Made by a program: the position numbers and the translations under genes. Of a DNA stretch of 64,000 bases, positions 54,270-64,000 are shown piece after piece. Source of the DNA: Dipteris shenzhenensis (taxonomy: Eukaryota; Polypodiophyta; Polypodiopsida; Gleicheniales); assembly GCA_047967505.1 (NCBI GenBank), contig CM106541.1. The stretch is one strand, 5' to 3'. The notes under the pieces are model-generated. The model made no database searches and was not told the DNA's origin. It saw nothing but the letters and a program-made list of their open reading frames with translations. Numbering within the stretch: position 1 is the stretch's first letter; each line of letters opens with the position of its first letter.

Positions 54270-55140
54270 TGTTTTTTAAAATCATCTTTGAAAAAAAAGA
54301 GATTAAAGTTATTTTTTAAATTAGAGCTATTTTTATTTAAATAAAAAAACGTCTAAATTTTAGTTCATAGGAATAATTATAAAATATTTCAAATTTCAAA
54401 TGCATTTTAATTTTTTATTTAAAATGTGAAAATGTAAAAATTAGGTTTTTAAAAATCATCTTTGGAAAAAAAGAGATTATAGTTATTTTTTTAAATTAGA
54501 GCTATTTTTATTGAAATAAAAAAATGTTTAAATCTTAGTTTATAGGAATAATTATAAAACATTTCTAAATTTGAAATGCATTTTAAAGTTTTTTTAAATT
54601 ATTTTTGGAATTACGTAATTTTTTATTTAAAATGTGAAAATGTAAATATTTTGTTTTTAAAATCATCTTTAAAAAAAAAGAGATTAAAGTTATTTTTTAA
54701 ATTAGTGCTATTTTTATTTAAATAAAGAAACGTTTAAATTTTAGTTTATAGGAATAATTATAAAATATTTCTAAATTTGAAATGCATTTTAAAGTTTTTT
54801 TAAATTATTTTTGGAATTACGTAATTTTTTATTTAAAGCCTAAAAATGTATATATTTTGTTTTTTGAAATCATCTTTTAAAAAAAAGAGATTAAAGATAT
54901 TTTTTTTATTAGTGTTATTTATATTTAAATAAAAAAACGTTTAAATTTTATTTTTAAAAATGATCTTTTAAAAAAAAGAAAATAAGAGTTTAAGTTAGTG
55001 AAGTTTTTATTTAAATGTCAAAAAGTATATAATTTGTTTTTTAAAATAATCTATTAAAAAAAATTATAACTGAAGTTTACAAATTACTGAAGTTTTGAAT
55101 TTAATATAACGTTTAAATTTTGTTTTTAGAAATCATGTAT
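54270..55140. repeat. AT-rich tandem array inside element E
   Basis: 'TTTTTAAAATCATCTTTGAAAAAAAAGAG' type starts recur at about 54273, 54444, 54653, 54862, 54952, 55038 and 55128. Spacing is about 171, 209, 209, 90, 86 and 90 bp, so later units are shortened. Each long unit also has 'ATAGGAATAATTATAAAA' and 'AAATGCATTTTAA'. No coding potential. Confidence 0.8.
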
Positions 55141-55216
55141 CAAGAACAAGAAAATAAGAATTTTGTTAAAATAAGAAAATCATGTATTAAAAACAAGAAA
55201 ACAAGAACAAGAAAAA

Positions 55217-55735
55217 GTCTGCTTCTTTTGAATAAGCACATCCCTTATCTGTTCTTTCCACAAACAAAAGATTCTCCCATCAAACTTTTTAATGCTAAAA
55301 AACTCATTTTCAGACATGGAAGAGGATGCCATGATGCAAATGAAACAAAATCCCAAATGCTAGTATCTGTAAGAGAGAAATCACACCAAATACCAGGTGC
55401 ACCCAAATGTGTATGCCAAAATGGAAGGTAATGTCACCAAACCTCAATGGCTCAAAGCATCAAAATGCATCTGACTCATGTGCATATACTATGCATCCAT
55501 AATATGAGCAAATCTAGCCCAAAAGAAAATGTCAACTGCAACGGCAAAACAATGGCAATCCCAATGCCAAATAAGTGCCAAAATGCCTCAAGCATAAATG
55601 TTGTCCATGAGCATATGCATCAACAAAATCTCATCTAAGAGATCATAGCACAACCTATGCATCACAATATATCAAAGCTGTCCCTTAGTATAAAATAGCA
55701 TTTGTGTGCTAAATGCCCATCAATAAAGCATCTTC
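55217..55735 (-). mobile_element. Second copy of copia A gag start and leader, inside element E
   Basis: Matches 21580-22090 in the same orientation: gag start region (minus-strand ATG near 55330) followed by the leader ('CATGATGCAAATGAAACAAAATCCC', 'AGAGATCATAGCACAACCTATGC', 'AATAGCATTTGTGTGCTAAATG'). Both ends are blunt truncations. It shows that the copia A family has other copies in this genome. Confidence 0.85.
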
Positions 55736-55899
55736 TACTCAGTTTGTAGTTTTGTGATCGTTGTGATAAAACTAGAATAGTTGTTTGATTTCAAATATTT
55801 ATTGCAAAATCATATTGCTTATAAGCATTTTGGATTGACTGTTGCATTGCATGCAAACTATGAAGCTTGATACTCAATGAGAAAACACCCTCCTAGTCC

Positions 55900-56640
55900 T
55901 TCTCCTTCCTGGTGACATCTTCTCCCTCTGAGTGAGGGCCACTTTCTCTTTCTACAAGGGTCCTCCTCTCTACCCCTGGTGCCACTTTCTCTCTCTCATT
56001 GGCTCCTCCTCTCTCCCCTTGATGCCACTTTCTCTCTCTACATAGGTCCTTCTCTTTCCACCCGAGTGTCACTTTCTCTCTCTAAGTGCGCCCTCCACAA
56101 ACCCTTCTCTTTCCACCCTCTGTCCAACTTCTACCTCTCTCTTACAAAACCCTTCTCTTTCCACCCTCTGTCCAACTTCTACCTCTCTCTTACAAAACCC
56201 TTCTCTTTCCACCCCTCCTACCTCTCTCTTACAAAACCCTTCTCTTTCCACCCTCTGTCCAAGTTCTACCTCTCTCTTACAAAACCCTTCTCTTTCCACC
56301 CTATGTCCCAACTCTCCACCTCCCTCTTTAAAAAACCTTCTCTTTCCACCCTCTGTCCAACTCCCTACCTCTCTCTTACAAACACCTCTCTTTCCACCCT
56401 ATGTCGAACCCCCTACCTCTCTCTTACAAATCCCTTCACTTTCCACTCTCTCTCCAACCCCCACCTCTCTCTTACAAACTCATTCCCTCTCCACCCTTTC
56501 CACCTCTGCCTCCCTCTTACAAACACCTTCTCTCTCCACCCTATGTCATTCCCCCACCTCTCTCCTACCAATACTTTCTCTCTCCACCCTTTGTCACACT
56601 CATCTTTTTTTCTTCCATCTTCCATCATCCTGGCGATGCA
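55900..56640. repeat. 48-bp pyrimidine-rich minisatellite
   Basis: Roughly ten units of 'CTCTCTTACAAAACCCTTCTCTTTCCACCCTCTGTCCAACTTCTAC'-type sequence (cited here only by its ends CTCTCTTAC and ACTTCTAC) from about 56095 to 56600, with shorter and diverged units at the edges. As 48 is a multiple of three, one frame stays open for 228 codons, but this is a repeat effect, not evidence of a gene. It is followed by an 18-bp repeat 'AATATGCTAAATTTGGCA' at 56670-56765. Confidence 0.8.
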
Positions 56641-56779
56641 CGTCCAACCTATTTTTGGCACTTAGCAAAATGTGGCAAATATGCTAAATTTGGCAAATAA
56701 GCTAAATTTGACGAATATGCTAAATTTGGTGGATATGCTATTTTTGGTGGATAAGGTTAAGTTTGGTGGATTTGCTTTT

Positions 56780-58085
56780 TGGCTCTCTCTCCCCTCCATC
56801 GGTTCTCTCCACCCTTTACACACCACACTCAAAAGCGTGCTAGATTGGCAGCCAACTATCCTCCTCCCAGCTCTCCTCTCCTTGGCAACCAGCTCTCTCC
56901 CTCCTCCTTGGCAACCAGCTCCTCCTCTCAGCTCTCCTCTCCTTGGCAACCAGCTCTCTCCCTCTCCATGCAGCTCCCTCTCCTCCCCTTCTCTCCCTCT
57001 ACTACCCGCCACCCTGCCCCTCCCTCCTCTCCCTCTACCTTCCCTCCCCCCCCTCCTGCACAACAGCCCCCCCCTCTCTTCCTCTACTTGCCACCCTGCC
57101 TCTCCCCCTCTCTCTTGCATAGCCTCTTCCCCCCTCTCCTACGCAATAGCCCCCCTCTCTCCCTCTACCTGTCCTCCCCCCTCTCCTGCGCAATAGCCCC
57201 CCCCCCTCTCTCCCTCTACCTGCCCTCCCCCTCTCCTGCGCAACAGCCCCCCCTTTCTCCCTCTACCCGCCACCCTACCCCTCCCCCTCTCACCTGCATA
57301 GCCTCTTCCCCCCTCTCCCTCTACCTGCCCTCCCCCCTCTCCTGTGCAACAGTCCCCCCCTCTCTCCCTCTACCCGCCACCTTGCCCCTCTCCCCCTCTC
57401 CTGCACAACAGCCCCCCCCTCTCTCCCTTTACCCACCACCCTGCCCCTCTCCCCCTCTCCCGCGCAACAGCCCCCCCTTTCTTCCTCTACCCGCTACCCT
57501 GCCCCTCCCCCTCTCACCTGCGCAGCCTCTTCCCCCCTCTCCCTCTACCTGCCTCCCCCCTCTCTTGTGCAACAGGCCCCTCCCCTCTCTCCCTTTACCC
57601 ACCACCCTGCCCCTCCCCCTCTCTCCTGCGCAGCCCCTCCCCCCCCTCTCCCTCTACCTGCCTACATCCCCCTCTCCTGCGCAACTCTCCCCCCTTCTCC
57701 TCCCTACACCTTCTGCGTCACCCCCTCTCCCCTTTCTCGTCACCCCTCCTTCCCTATCAGTCTACATCGGTCCTCTTGCTCTCCCTCTCCACCAACACCC
57801 CTTCCTCACTCTTTTCCTCTCCATACGAAGCATGGGCCTGCATTGGTGGCTCTGCTAAGGAATTCTCTCGTAGCAGATTCCGGGCTCCTCTCTTATTAAC
57901 CTCAACATCAACACCTCCTCCTCCATCCTTGCCTCTCCAGACCTCGACATCGACACCCCCTCCGCACTCTTTTCCTCTTATTTACCTCGACATCAACACC
58001 TCCTCCTCCCTCCTTGCCTCTCTACACCTCGACATCGACACCCCCTCCACACTCTTTTCCTCTCCATACGATGCCATCGTTCATG
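56780..58085. repeat. CT-rich minisatellite with 'CTGCGCAACAGCCCCCCC' units
   Basis: Many variant units of about 50-70 bp combining CTCTCCCTCTACC, CGCCACCCTGCCCCTCC and CTCCTGCGCAACAGCCCCC. Near 57895-58065 the unit changes to a ~60-bp form with 'CCTCGACATCGACACCCCCT'. All three plus frames are open for long stretches because pyrimidine triplets lack stops. No gene is called. Confidence 0.8.
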
Positions 58086-58089
58086 CCTA

Positions 58090-60990
58090 CTTGTGCCCCT
58101 CGCCACAAGTACAAACCCAGATTACCCCGCGATACTTTATTCGTTGACTTCCATCGGGCTCGAGCAGGCCACAAAACAGGATCAGGACCATCTTTCATGG
58201 CATCACTTGGCAAATGCACCACTGATGACCTGGGTGCCGGGTCTACACCACAGAGCACTTCCAAATGACCTCCAGCAGCTGCAGATTCACCTCCCTCCAA
58301 CAGGATCACTATCATATCAGATGAGGAGCTATCCCCCTTTTCGAGTTCCTCTAATTCAGATCATGGAGGCTCTGACTATCTGCCTCCCACAGGTACAATC
58401 AAAACACCATCCAAGGCATCCAGTGGTCACAGTAACGGTGGCGGTGATTTGGCCCGACAAAGTACAGCTTGTGATCTTCCACCCCCGGCTTCATCCTCCT
58501 TGATCATTCGGGTGGTTTTCAAACCTTTCCTCGATCCCACACTCAAGCTGTCTAGCATCTTATCACCTGATGAGATAGCCCGCATGTCTCTCATGGAGTT
58601 TGATGATGTCACACTTCCCCAGGTGGACGTCCAAATGTGTACTACGTTCATTCAGTCTTATGACTTTGCAATAGACACATTCGGATTCTTGAATTCCCGT
58701 CACATGTTCACTCCTAGTCTCGTATCCACATATCTCTGTCTTCCCACACTTCCCTTTTTGCCACCTCACACCGACTCACCCACATTCTTGTCCTTCTTGT
58801 CTACCTGTAAAACTCATCGCAGAGGACATGAGTGCAAGAAGGTTCTCGAGGGAAACAGCCGAGAGGTGCTTCTAGCGAGGTATTTGTTCACGCACTTCTA
58901 CTCTGCCCCAGGCCACTTCTTCATCACCAAGGCGATCCATTCTGCCTTAGACTCCATTCTCTCGGTCACTCCCTACGATTTCGCCTCACTCTTCTACTCT
59001 GCCTTCCATAACATAGTTCGCAAGCATCGGGGCACATATACCTGTACTTGTGGGCCCCACCTCACCTTCTTACTTCATGAGTGGAAGGCCAACCCTCCTT
59101 CCATTGTCACAGGTCGCCTCCCTTCATCATCTCTCTCCCCTCCTGTCACCCCCTCTTCCATCTCTTTCACTGTCACTTCCAGTGTTCCTTCCCCCGGAAC
59201 TGCCTCCTCTCCTCTTTCAATCAGGAGGACACCTTGGTGAGTGCCACCTCATGAAGTCTGCACCGGAGCTTCTTCAGTATATTCTGTTACCTGTGCCACA
59301 GGTTTCCCATCAGTGACATGTCTTGTATCTCCATCAGTCGTGCCCGTGCCAGGACTTGCCTCTCCATCAGTCACACTTGTCCAGGCTTCTCCAGGGATCT
59401 CCAGACTTTCAATGGGAGGGATTGCACCAGATACACCCCCTGTTGTACCAGTGACGATGACTGTTGTACCAGTGACGACGACTGTTGTACCAGGGACTTC
59501 CTCGAAAGGTGTATTGTTACGAAGGACTGCAACTGTTTCATCTTCACTCCCTACCACTTTCACCGATGCAGTCATCACCACAGTTCAAGCGACCTCTGAC
59601 CATGTTTTGGACTAGGTGTTGGACCTGAATCTTAGCCTGGGACCTGGCTCCCATGGGCTTTCTCAGGGGATGTCATCCCAAGGAGTACTTCACATTTCCG
59701 CCTCCCCACCATGACCACCACAGGGCAGAGACAGGAGCAGAGACCGGAGTGGGAGCCCCTCTCGCGGAGATACTCCATCGGCCACTTCAGCATCAAAGGA
59801 GGTATTTGAGGGAGGGATTTAGCCCCAATCTGTGGATTGCCCACCCCTTCATGAGAATGATATGTTCACAGCTTACATAGCTACTTCATCGGGCCCACCT
59901 CTTTCAAATATTTCCCTGGTGGAAAAATAGAATGAAGATTACAGCCAACTACTATCTGTCCTTCACAAAAAACGCTCACCAGTATGTGGGGAAGAGGAGG
60001 ATCTCAATCAAATCTTCACCATTCCCTTGCAGGACTGCCTCGCATAGAACAAAAAGATCTCCAGGGCCCCGACATGTTTTGTGCACTTGGACAAATTGGC
60101 ACCTACAGGAAACCTGTCAACCGAGGAAGAGGGAGCTTCCCTGACATGTTTGAGGAATTGGGGGACGTGATTAATTTGGCAGACAGGATGAATTACAGCG
60201 ACAGAATGCGTGGATGAAAAGGTCCCTGCATCTTGCCCATCGTATCATGGATGACACCTTCACGCAGCTTGGGACAGCGGTCTTCAATTCCACAAGTTAT
60301 GCTCATAAGCTCCTCTCTCAACAGCAACATTTGAAGTTAGAATTCGAGAGAGCACAGGCAGCCCAGCAGCGCGCCACAGACGTGACACTTCGACAACAGG
60401 AGGAAAGGTGGCTGAAAGAGAAGGACTCAGCAATACATGAGCATGACATCGCTTGGAATATTCAGCAGGCTGCCCTTGAGGATCGCCTCCATAATCACAG
60501 GCAGGAATGGGAAGTAGAAATGACAACACTATGCAGCCAACATGCAGCAGCTCTGGCAACTTTGCAAGGCCAGCATGTCACAGAGGTGACCAGATTTCAC
60601 CAGGAGATTACACAGTTAAAAGAGTCTTTGTCTTCCACCGAGATTGCCAAGGAAAAATCAGAATCTAGAGTGGCTGAATTGGAAAAGAAGCATTCATCCA
60701 TGGAGGAAGAATTCACATATCTTCGGACGCAATTGGCCACCCTCCAGACTTCCCAGTCCACCTTGCAAGGGCCAAAGGATCATTACTACTGGCGATACCA
60801 CCGATATAAAGCCAAGTATGAAAATCTGAGAAATGTGATGGACACGCTTGAGTGTGAGGAGGAAGCACCCCATCCACTGATACATATGACTGAGCCAGAG
60901 CAAAGGAATGAGCAAAAGGCCACAGAGCCAAATATGAAGGCGGAAGAGGAGAAGGTAGAGGAACAGGCTGCTGATTACCACCCTCAGTAA
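58090..60990 (+). pseudogene. 3' extra ORF of element E, unknown function, C-terminal coiled coil
   Basis: One frame runs from about 58090 to 60060, broken by TGA 58266-58268, TGA 59238-59240, TAG 59613-59615 and several later stops, nearly all where Arg (CGA) or Gln (CAG) fits. The uninterrupted core 58449-59240 encodes a helical-looking domain ('VVFKPFLDPTLKLSSILSPD', 'NSRHMFTPSLVSTYLCLP', 'FTHFYSAPGHFFITKAIHSA', 'YTCTCGPHLTFLLHEWKANP'). Then a Thr/Val/Pro-rich spacer and, after a frame change, 60214-60990: an open 258-codon frame rich in heptads ('VAELEKKHSSMEEEFTYLR') with an acidic tail. No family is recognised. It occupies the position of env-like/accessory ORFs in some plant gypsy elements; no signal peptide or membrane segment is visible. 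Confidence 0.6.
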
Positions 60991-61342
60991 TCTCATACAA
61001 GGGCTGATACATGGGTGTTTGGTTTTTTTTTTTTTTTTGCACTATTAGATTTTGCCAAGCTGCTTGGCCCTCACTGTAAATATCAGTGTTTTACCTCAAG
61101 ATGTACTCAGTTTTTTTTGCAATTTTCCATGCTGTCCCTTATCACGCAGCAGTTTATTTTTCATGTTTCAACTTAATACAAATCTTGGATTACTCCCACG
61201 GCCAACCACATGGTCTGTACCATTTCCTTTTCCTACTCCATCACCATATCAATCGTTTGTAAGTTCATTTTTATTTTTTCTTTGACGGATTCATCCTCCA
61301 TTTCTATTCACTGGGACGGTGAATGATCGTGGCAGGGAAAAC
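60991..61342. other. 3' untranslated part of element E
   Basis: T-rich sequence with no gene. The last bases before the LTR (GGCAGGGAAAAC, about 61331-61342) are purine-rich and fit a polypurine tract. Confidence 0.55.
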
Positions 61343-62385
61343 TGTTACCTTATCACATGACGACCACTTGTCGACATGCGTTGATTACATGACGACATCT
61401 GTTGACCATGTCTCAACACAAGTTAGCCACACGATCACATGGGTTCATCATCTAGGAGTACTATCCAAGGCAATCATGTAACGACACATGTCAACCACAC
61501 GTCAACCACGAGTATCATGTCCAAAGTGATCTCATCAAGAGCTGCACACATGGAGAGTGAGCTTAGCATATGGAGCAGTCAGGAGTACTTACATTTACAC
61601 AGTGGTTCAGTGATACAGTGGTGCAGTGGTGCGGTGATCCAGCTCATCTGCACATGGAGAATTTACACCATCAGGCTGGCGAGTCATCTGCACATGGAGA
61701 ATTTACTCCATCAGGCTGGCGAGTCAGGGAGCCAGGAAGTCGCCGTAGCCATCAAGAGAGCCAGCGATGCAACGGCTATCCTCAACAGCTAAGGAGATAA
61801 GAGGATGACCAATGGGAAGAAAGAGGGGGATTCTCAGCGAAGAAGGGACCCTCCAAGGCGGGGGATGAGGATGAAGGAGAAGGGGGAGAGAGGAAAATTC
61901 ATTCAGCATTCGGCACTGGAGCGAAAGAGAGGAGAGTGAGGAGAGATAGAGGCTAAAGCTACGAGCTCGCCAAGGAGAGAGTGTGGAGAGACTTGTGTGT
62001 ACGCTCTGTCTACTATGGGGATAGACCTGTGTATTCTTGTGACTTGCGACTTGTGACCTGGGGACACTAGTCCAGTGATATGTACTTTGGCCAACTCGGT
62101 CACTTTCTCATCTCTCTTGTCTCTTCCCGAAATGGGGATTGTTCACCAGTGTAGGATTTTCTTATTCTGCTTATGTTGTGGAGTTCGCCGGTGATTGTCA
62201 TTTAGCATAGTGCACTCGTACATCATCGTTCACTGCACTATAGCATATGACACTCGCACACTACTGCACGGTGTGCTCTGCGCGATCCATTGCATTAGAG
62301 CATTGCAAAACTCATGCTTCTCACGCCAGTGGCCTTTGGCCTCTAGTAACACCTCCGGAAGGATAGGAACCCCTCCCCTCAAACA
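61343..62385 (+). repeat. 3' LTR of element E
   Basis: 1,043 bp, same ends as the 5' LTR (TGTTACCTTATCACA ... CCTCAAACA) and mostly identical to it. Differences include many C/T and G/A changes and the loss of one ~21-bp repeat near 61500. Followed directly by AGATG. Confidence 0.92.
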
Positions 62386-62388
62386 AGA

Positions 62389-62655
62389 TGTTGCCATTTA
62401 CACAACTTCTATTTGAAGATGAATGTGGCTATTGATTCTAGTATTGAAGTGAGCATGTGTCTCACATGCTCGACATACACAATGGAGAGGAAAAGACACA
62501 ATTGTCATGGCTATACAAATGTACACTCTTGCTTGTTGTAAAACCATGTATACTAAACAAGTCACTATCTATAATCCTATCCATCTACCCATATATACAT
62601 ATGTCCCAGAATATGTAAATATCTAATGACCATGCAAATGACCCATATTTTAACA
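62389..62655 (-). repeat. LTR of copia element F
   Basis: On the minus strand it starts TGTTAAAATATGGG at 62655 and ends TGGCAACA at 62389. The minus-strand bases before it, GATAGGGGAG, make a polypurine tract like that of copia B/D. Element E landed two bases inside its outer end, so the AGATG duplication overlaps the terminal TG. Confidence 0.7.
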
Positions 62656-62779
62656 CTCCCCTATCATTAGGATTGTCTCTATATCACATAGAGAGAGATA
62701 GGATCGGAACTTTCCAATCTTCTCACAATCAAGTTTTTTGTAAATAGATTTGTTACCTAAGAAATAGCGTGTTGGTTGA

Positions 62780-63025
62780 AATTTTCCTTCTTTCACCTAT
62801 TACCAAATAAAATGGTAGTGGATATCAAAGTGCTTGGATTTTTTATGACCTTTCACATTCTTTGCAAGTCAAATGGCACCTTGGTTGTCACAAAAGACCA
62901 TGGTAGCACTATCTTGGATTGCACTGATATCATCCATGAGCTTATGAAGCCAAACTACTTCACAGGTATATTGGACAAGTGAGTTGTACTCAACCTCTAT
63001 TGTAGACAATGTGATAGTTGTCTGC
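62780..63025 (-). pseudogene. copia F RNase H, C-terminal part
   Basis: Minus-strand reading from about 63025: 'SSEKQTTITLSTIEVEYNSL' (copia SSKKQPTVALSSTEAEY pattern, catalytic Glu), 'EVVWLHKLMDDI', 'MVFCDNQGAI', a TGA where Arg fits, 'LAKNVKGHKKSKHFDIHYHF'. It is followed by about 120 bases to the polypurine tract and LTR. Upstream, about 60 bp are duplicated (63022-63058 against 63083-63115), and the rest of the polyprotein is not recognisable. A 3'-end remnant. Confidence 0.82.
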
Positions 63026-64000
63026 TTCTCGCTAGACAAGATATACAGAGGGAATAGACTGACAATGTGATGGTTTTTTCCTACTTACTTCTTGCTAGAC
63101 CAAGATACATAGAGTGAATTAGATCCTAAGGCACTAACGGCTTCCGTGCAATATCTAGATGACAACAACTAATACCAGCTTCAAGAGGACTTGTCCATGT
63201 GTGACACAAAAATAAGCATGTTGTTGGACCTAGCATAGATTCAAGACCACAATGGCGACATGGAAGTTGCCCTGACACCTACCACTAGATGGAGCTGGCA
63301 TCCCTTTGAGGACATGCAAGAGAATTAGGACATGACTTCGTTTGGTACTCAAATTCTAGTGCCACACATCTTCTTTGATTTAACCATGGTTCATTTTCAT
63401 AATATCATTCTCTATTAGAGAAGGACAATGATAGGGGTAATATGGGAAATGGTTATTGGTATAGCTAGGTTAATAATATTAAATGGTGAGGAAGGTGTGT
63501 TTCATTCTCTAATAGAGAATACCATTCTCGAATAGAGAAGGACAATGATGGGGGTGCCATATGGGGCAATGATTATTGGTATAGCTAGGTTAACACTATT
63601 AAATGGTGACGAAGTGGTGATTCATGATGCGTGAAACTTCCCTAAGCCCACAAAGAACCTTTTCTGTTTGAGAATGCTTGACAAGAAAAGTCTAGAGGTA
63701 GTGTTCAATGGAGGACATGCATGATTCTCAAGGGGAACTTCACCTTTGCTACTAGCCCTCACAATATAGGCTTGATGGAGTGATGTATACCAACCAATAA
63801 TAGGTGATTGTAGCAATTGATGGAACACATAAGGACAATATTTGGGACTATAAACCTTGGGCATGGGGGCATGCAATCGCATTAGTACACCTTTGGATCT
63901 AGCTTAGCATTAATAGTGCCTTGTCATTGATGTTGAGTCATCATAATGTTCCCCTATCACAACTTTATAGGTTCTCTAATGTATTCTATGAAGCACATGG
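63026..64000. other. Non-coding end of the window with a ~117-bp tandem duplication
   Basis: 'CATTCTCTATTAGAGAAGGACAATGAT' starts copies at 63406-63522 and about 63523-63632; both contain 'GGTATAGCTAGGTTAA'. A minus-strand frame at 63622-63882 is open for 86 codons but shows no known motif. Confidence 0.6.

Larger units (their letters stand above)
46842..62385 (+). mobile_element. 15.5-kb Ty3/gypsy-type LTR element E, no integrase seen, perfect target duplication
   Basis: Bounded by LTRs 46842-47916 and 61343-62385 and by AGATG on both outer sides (46837-46841, 62386-62390). Inside: leader, gag (48143-51180), protease and linker, RT and RNase H (to 53749), a fragment of copia RNase H, an AT-rich array, a fragment of copia A, two pyrimidine-rich arrays and a 3' extra ORF (about 58090-60990). 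No HHCC or DDE integrase motif is visible anywhere between the LTRs. The domain style of protease-RT-RNaseH is gypsy. It must have moved with help in trans, or lost integrase after insertion. Confidence 0.9.

Noticed and set aside
55979-58147. Pro/Ser/Leu-rich ORFs up to 359 codons in element E
   Set aside because: All three frames are open through pyrimidine-rich minisatellites; no frame preference or domain.

Overview
This looks like nuclear DNA of a land plant with a large, transposon-rich genome. A fern or another seed-free vascular plant is my best guess, inferred from the style of the PPR protein and the retroelement mix; nothing in the window proves it. There is no sign of bacterial gene organisation, and no tRNA or rRNA gene was recognised. 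The one clearly intact host gene is an intronless 795-codon PLS-class pentatricopeptide-repeat protein (36252-38639, +). Almost everything else is layered, decayed mobile DNA.

Layout. 1-2.7 kb: 5' end of a minus-strand LINE (DUF4283/zinc-knuckle ORF1 and the endonuclease part of ORF2, cut by the window edge). 2.7-5.0 kb: local tandem duplications. 4976-8795: a 3.8-kb foldback element made of two long inverted arms, purine-rich then pyrimidine-rich, bounded by ATTA on both sides, with a related empty site beside it. 8.9-11.6 kb: non-coding. About 12.2-19.9 kb: minus-strand Ty3/gypsy element with a large extra ORF downstream of integrase. About 19.9-23.4 kb: truncated minus-strand Ty1/copia element (A). 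23426-30783: a second Ty1/copia element (B/D) whose 3' half (RT-RNase H-LTR) is inverted relative to its 5' half. 31-36 kb: decayed coding debris, including a recognisable FCP1/NIF-type phosphatase pseudogene. 36.3-38.6 kb: the PPR gene. 39.5-45.2 kb: a plus-strand LINE-like composite. 46842-62385: a 15.5-kb gypsy-type LTR element (E) with paired ~1.05-kb LTRs and a perfect AGATG target duplication; it has gag, protease, RT and RNase H, no visible integrase, several tandem arrays, copia fragments and a 3' extra ORF. It sits 2 bp inside the end of a copia LTR (F, 62389-63025). The last kilobase is non-coding.

A theme running through the window is the form of the decay. In-frame stops in the dead elements fall mostly where family conservation predicts Gln, Arg or Trp (CAG/CAA to TAG/TAA, CGA to TGA, TGG to TAG). 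This is the pattern expected from C-to-T deamination of methylated DNA. The most unusual structures are the foldback element with its empty site, the copia element with an inverted half and a second, tiny inversion across its RT active site, and the extra 3' ORFs with coiled coils in two gypsy elements. All identities and similarities were judged by eye; no alignment or search was run.
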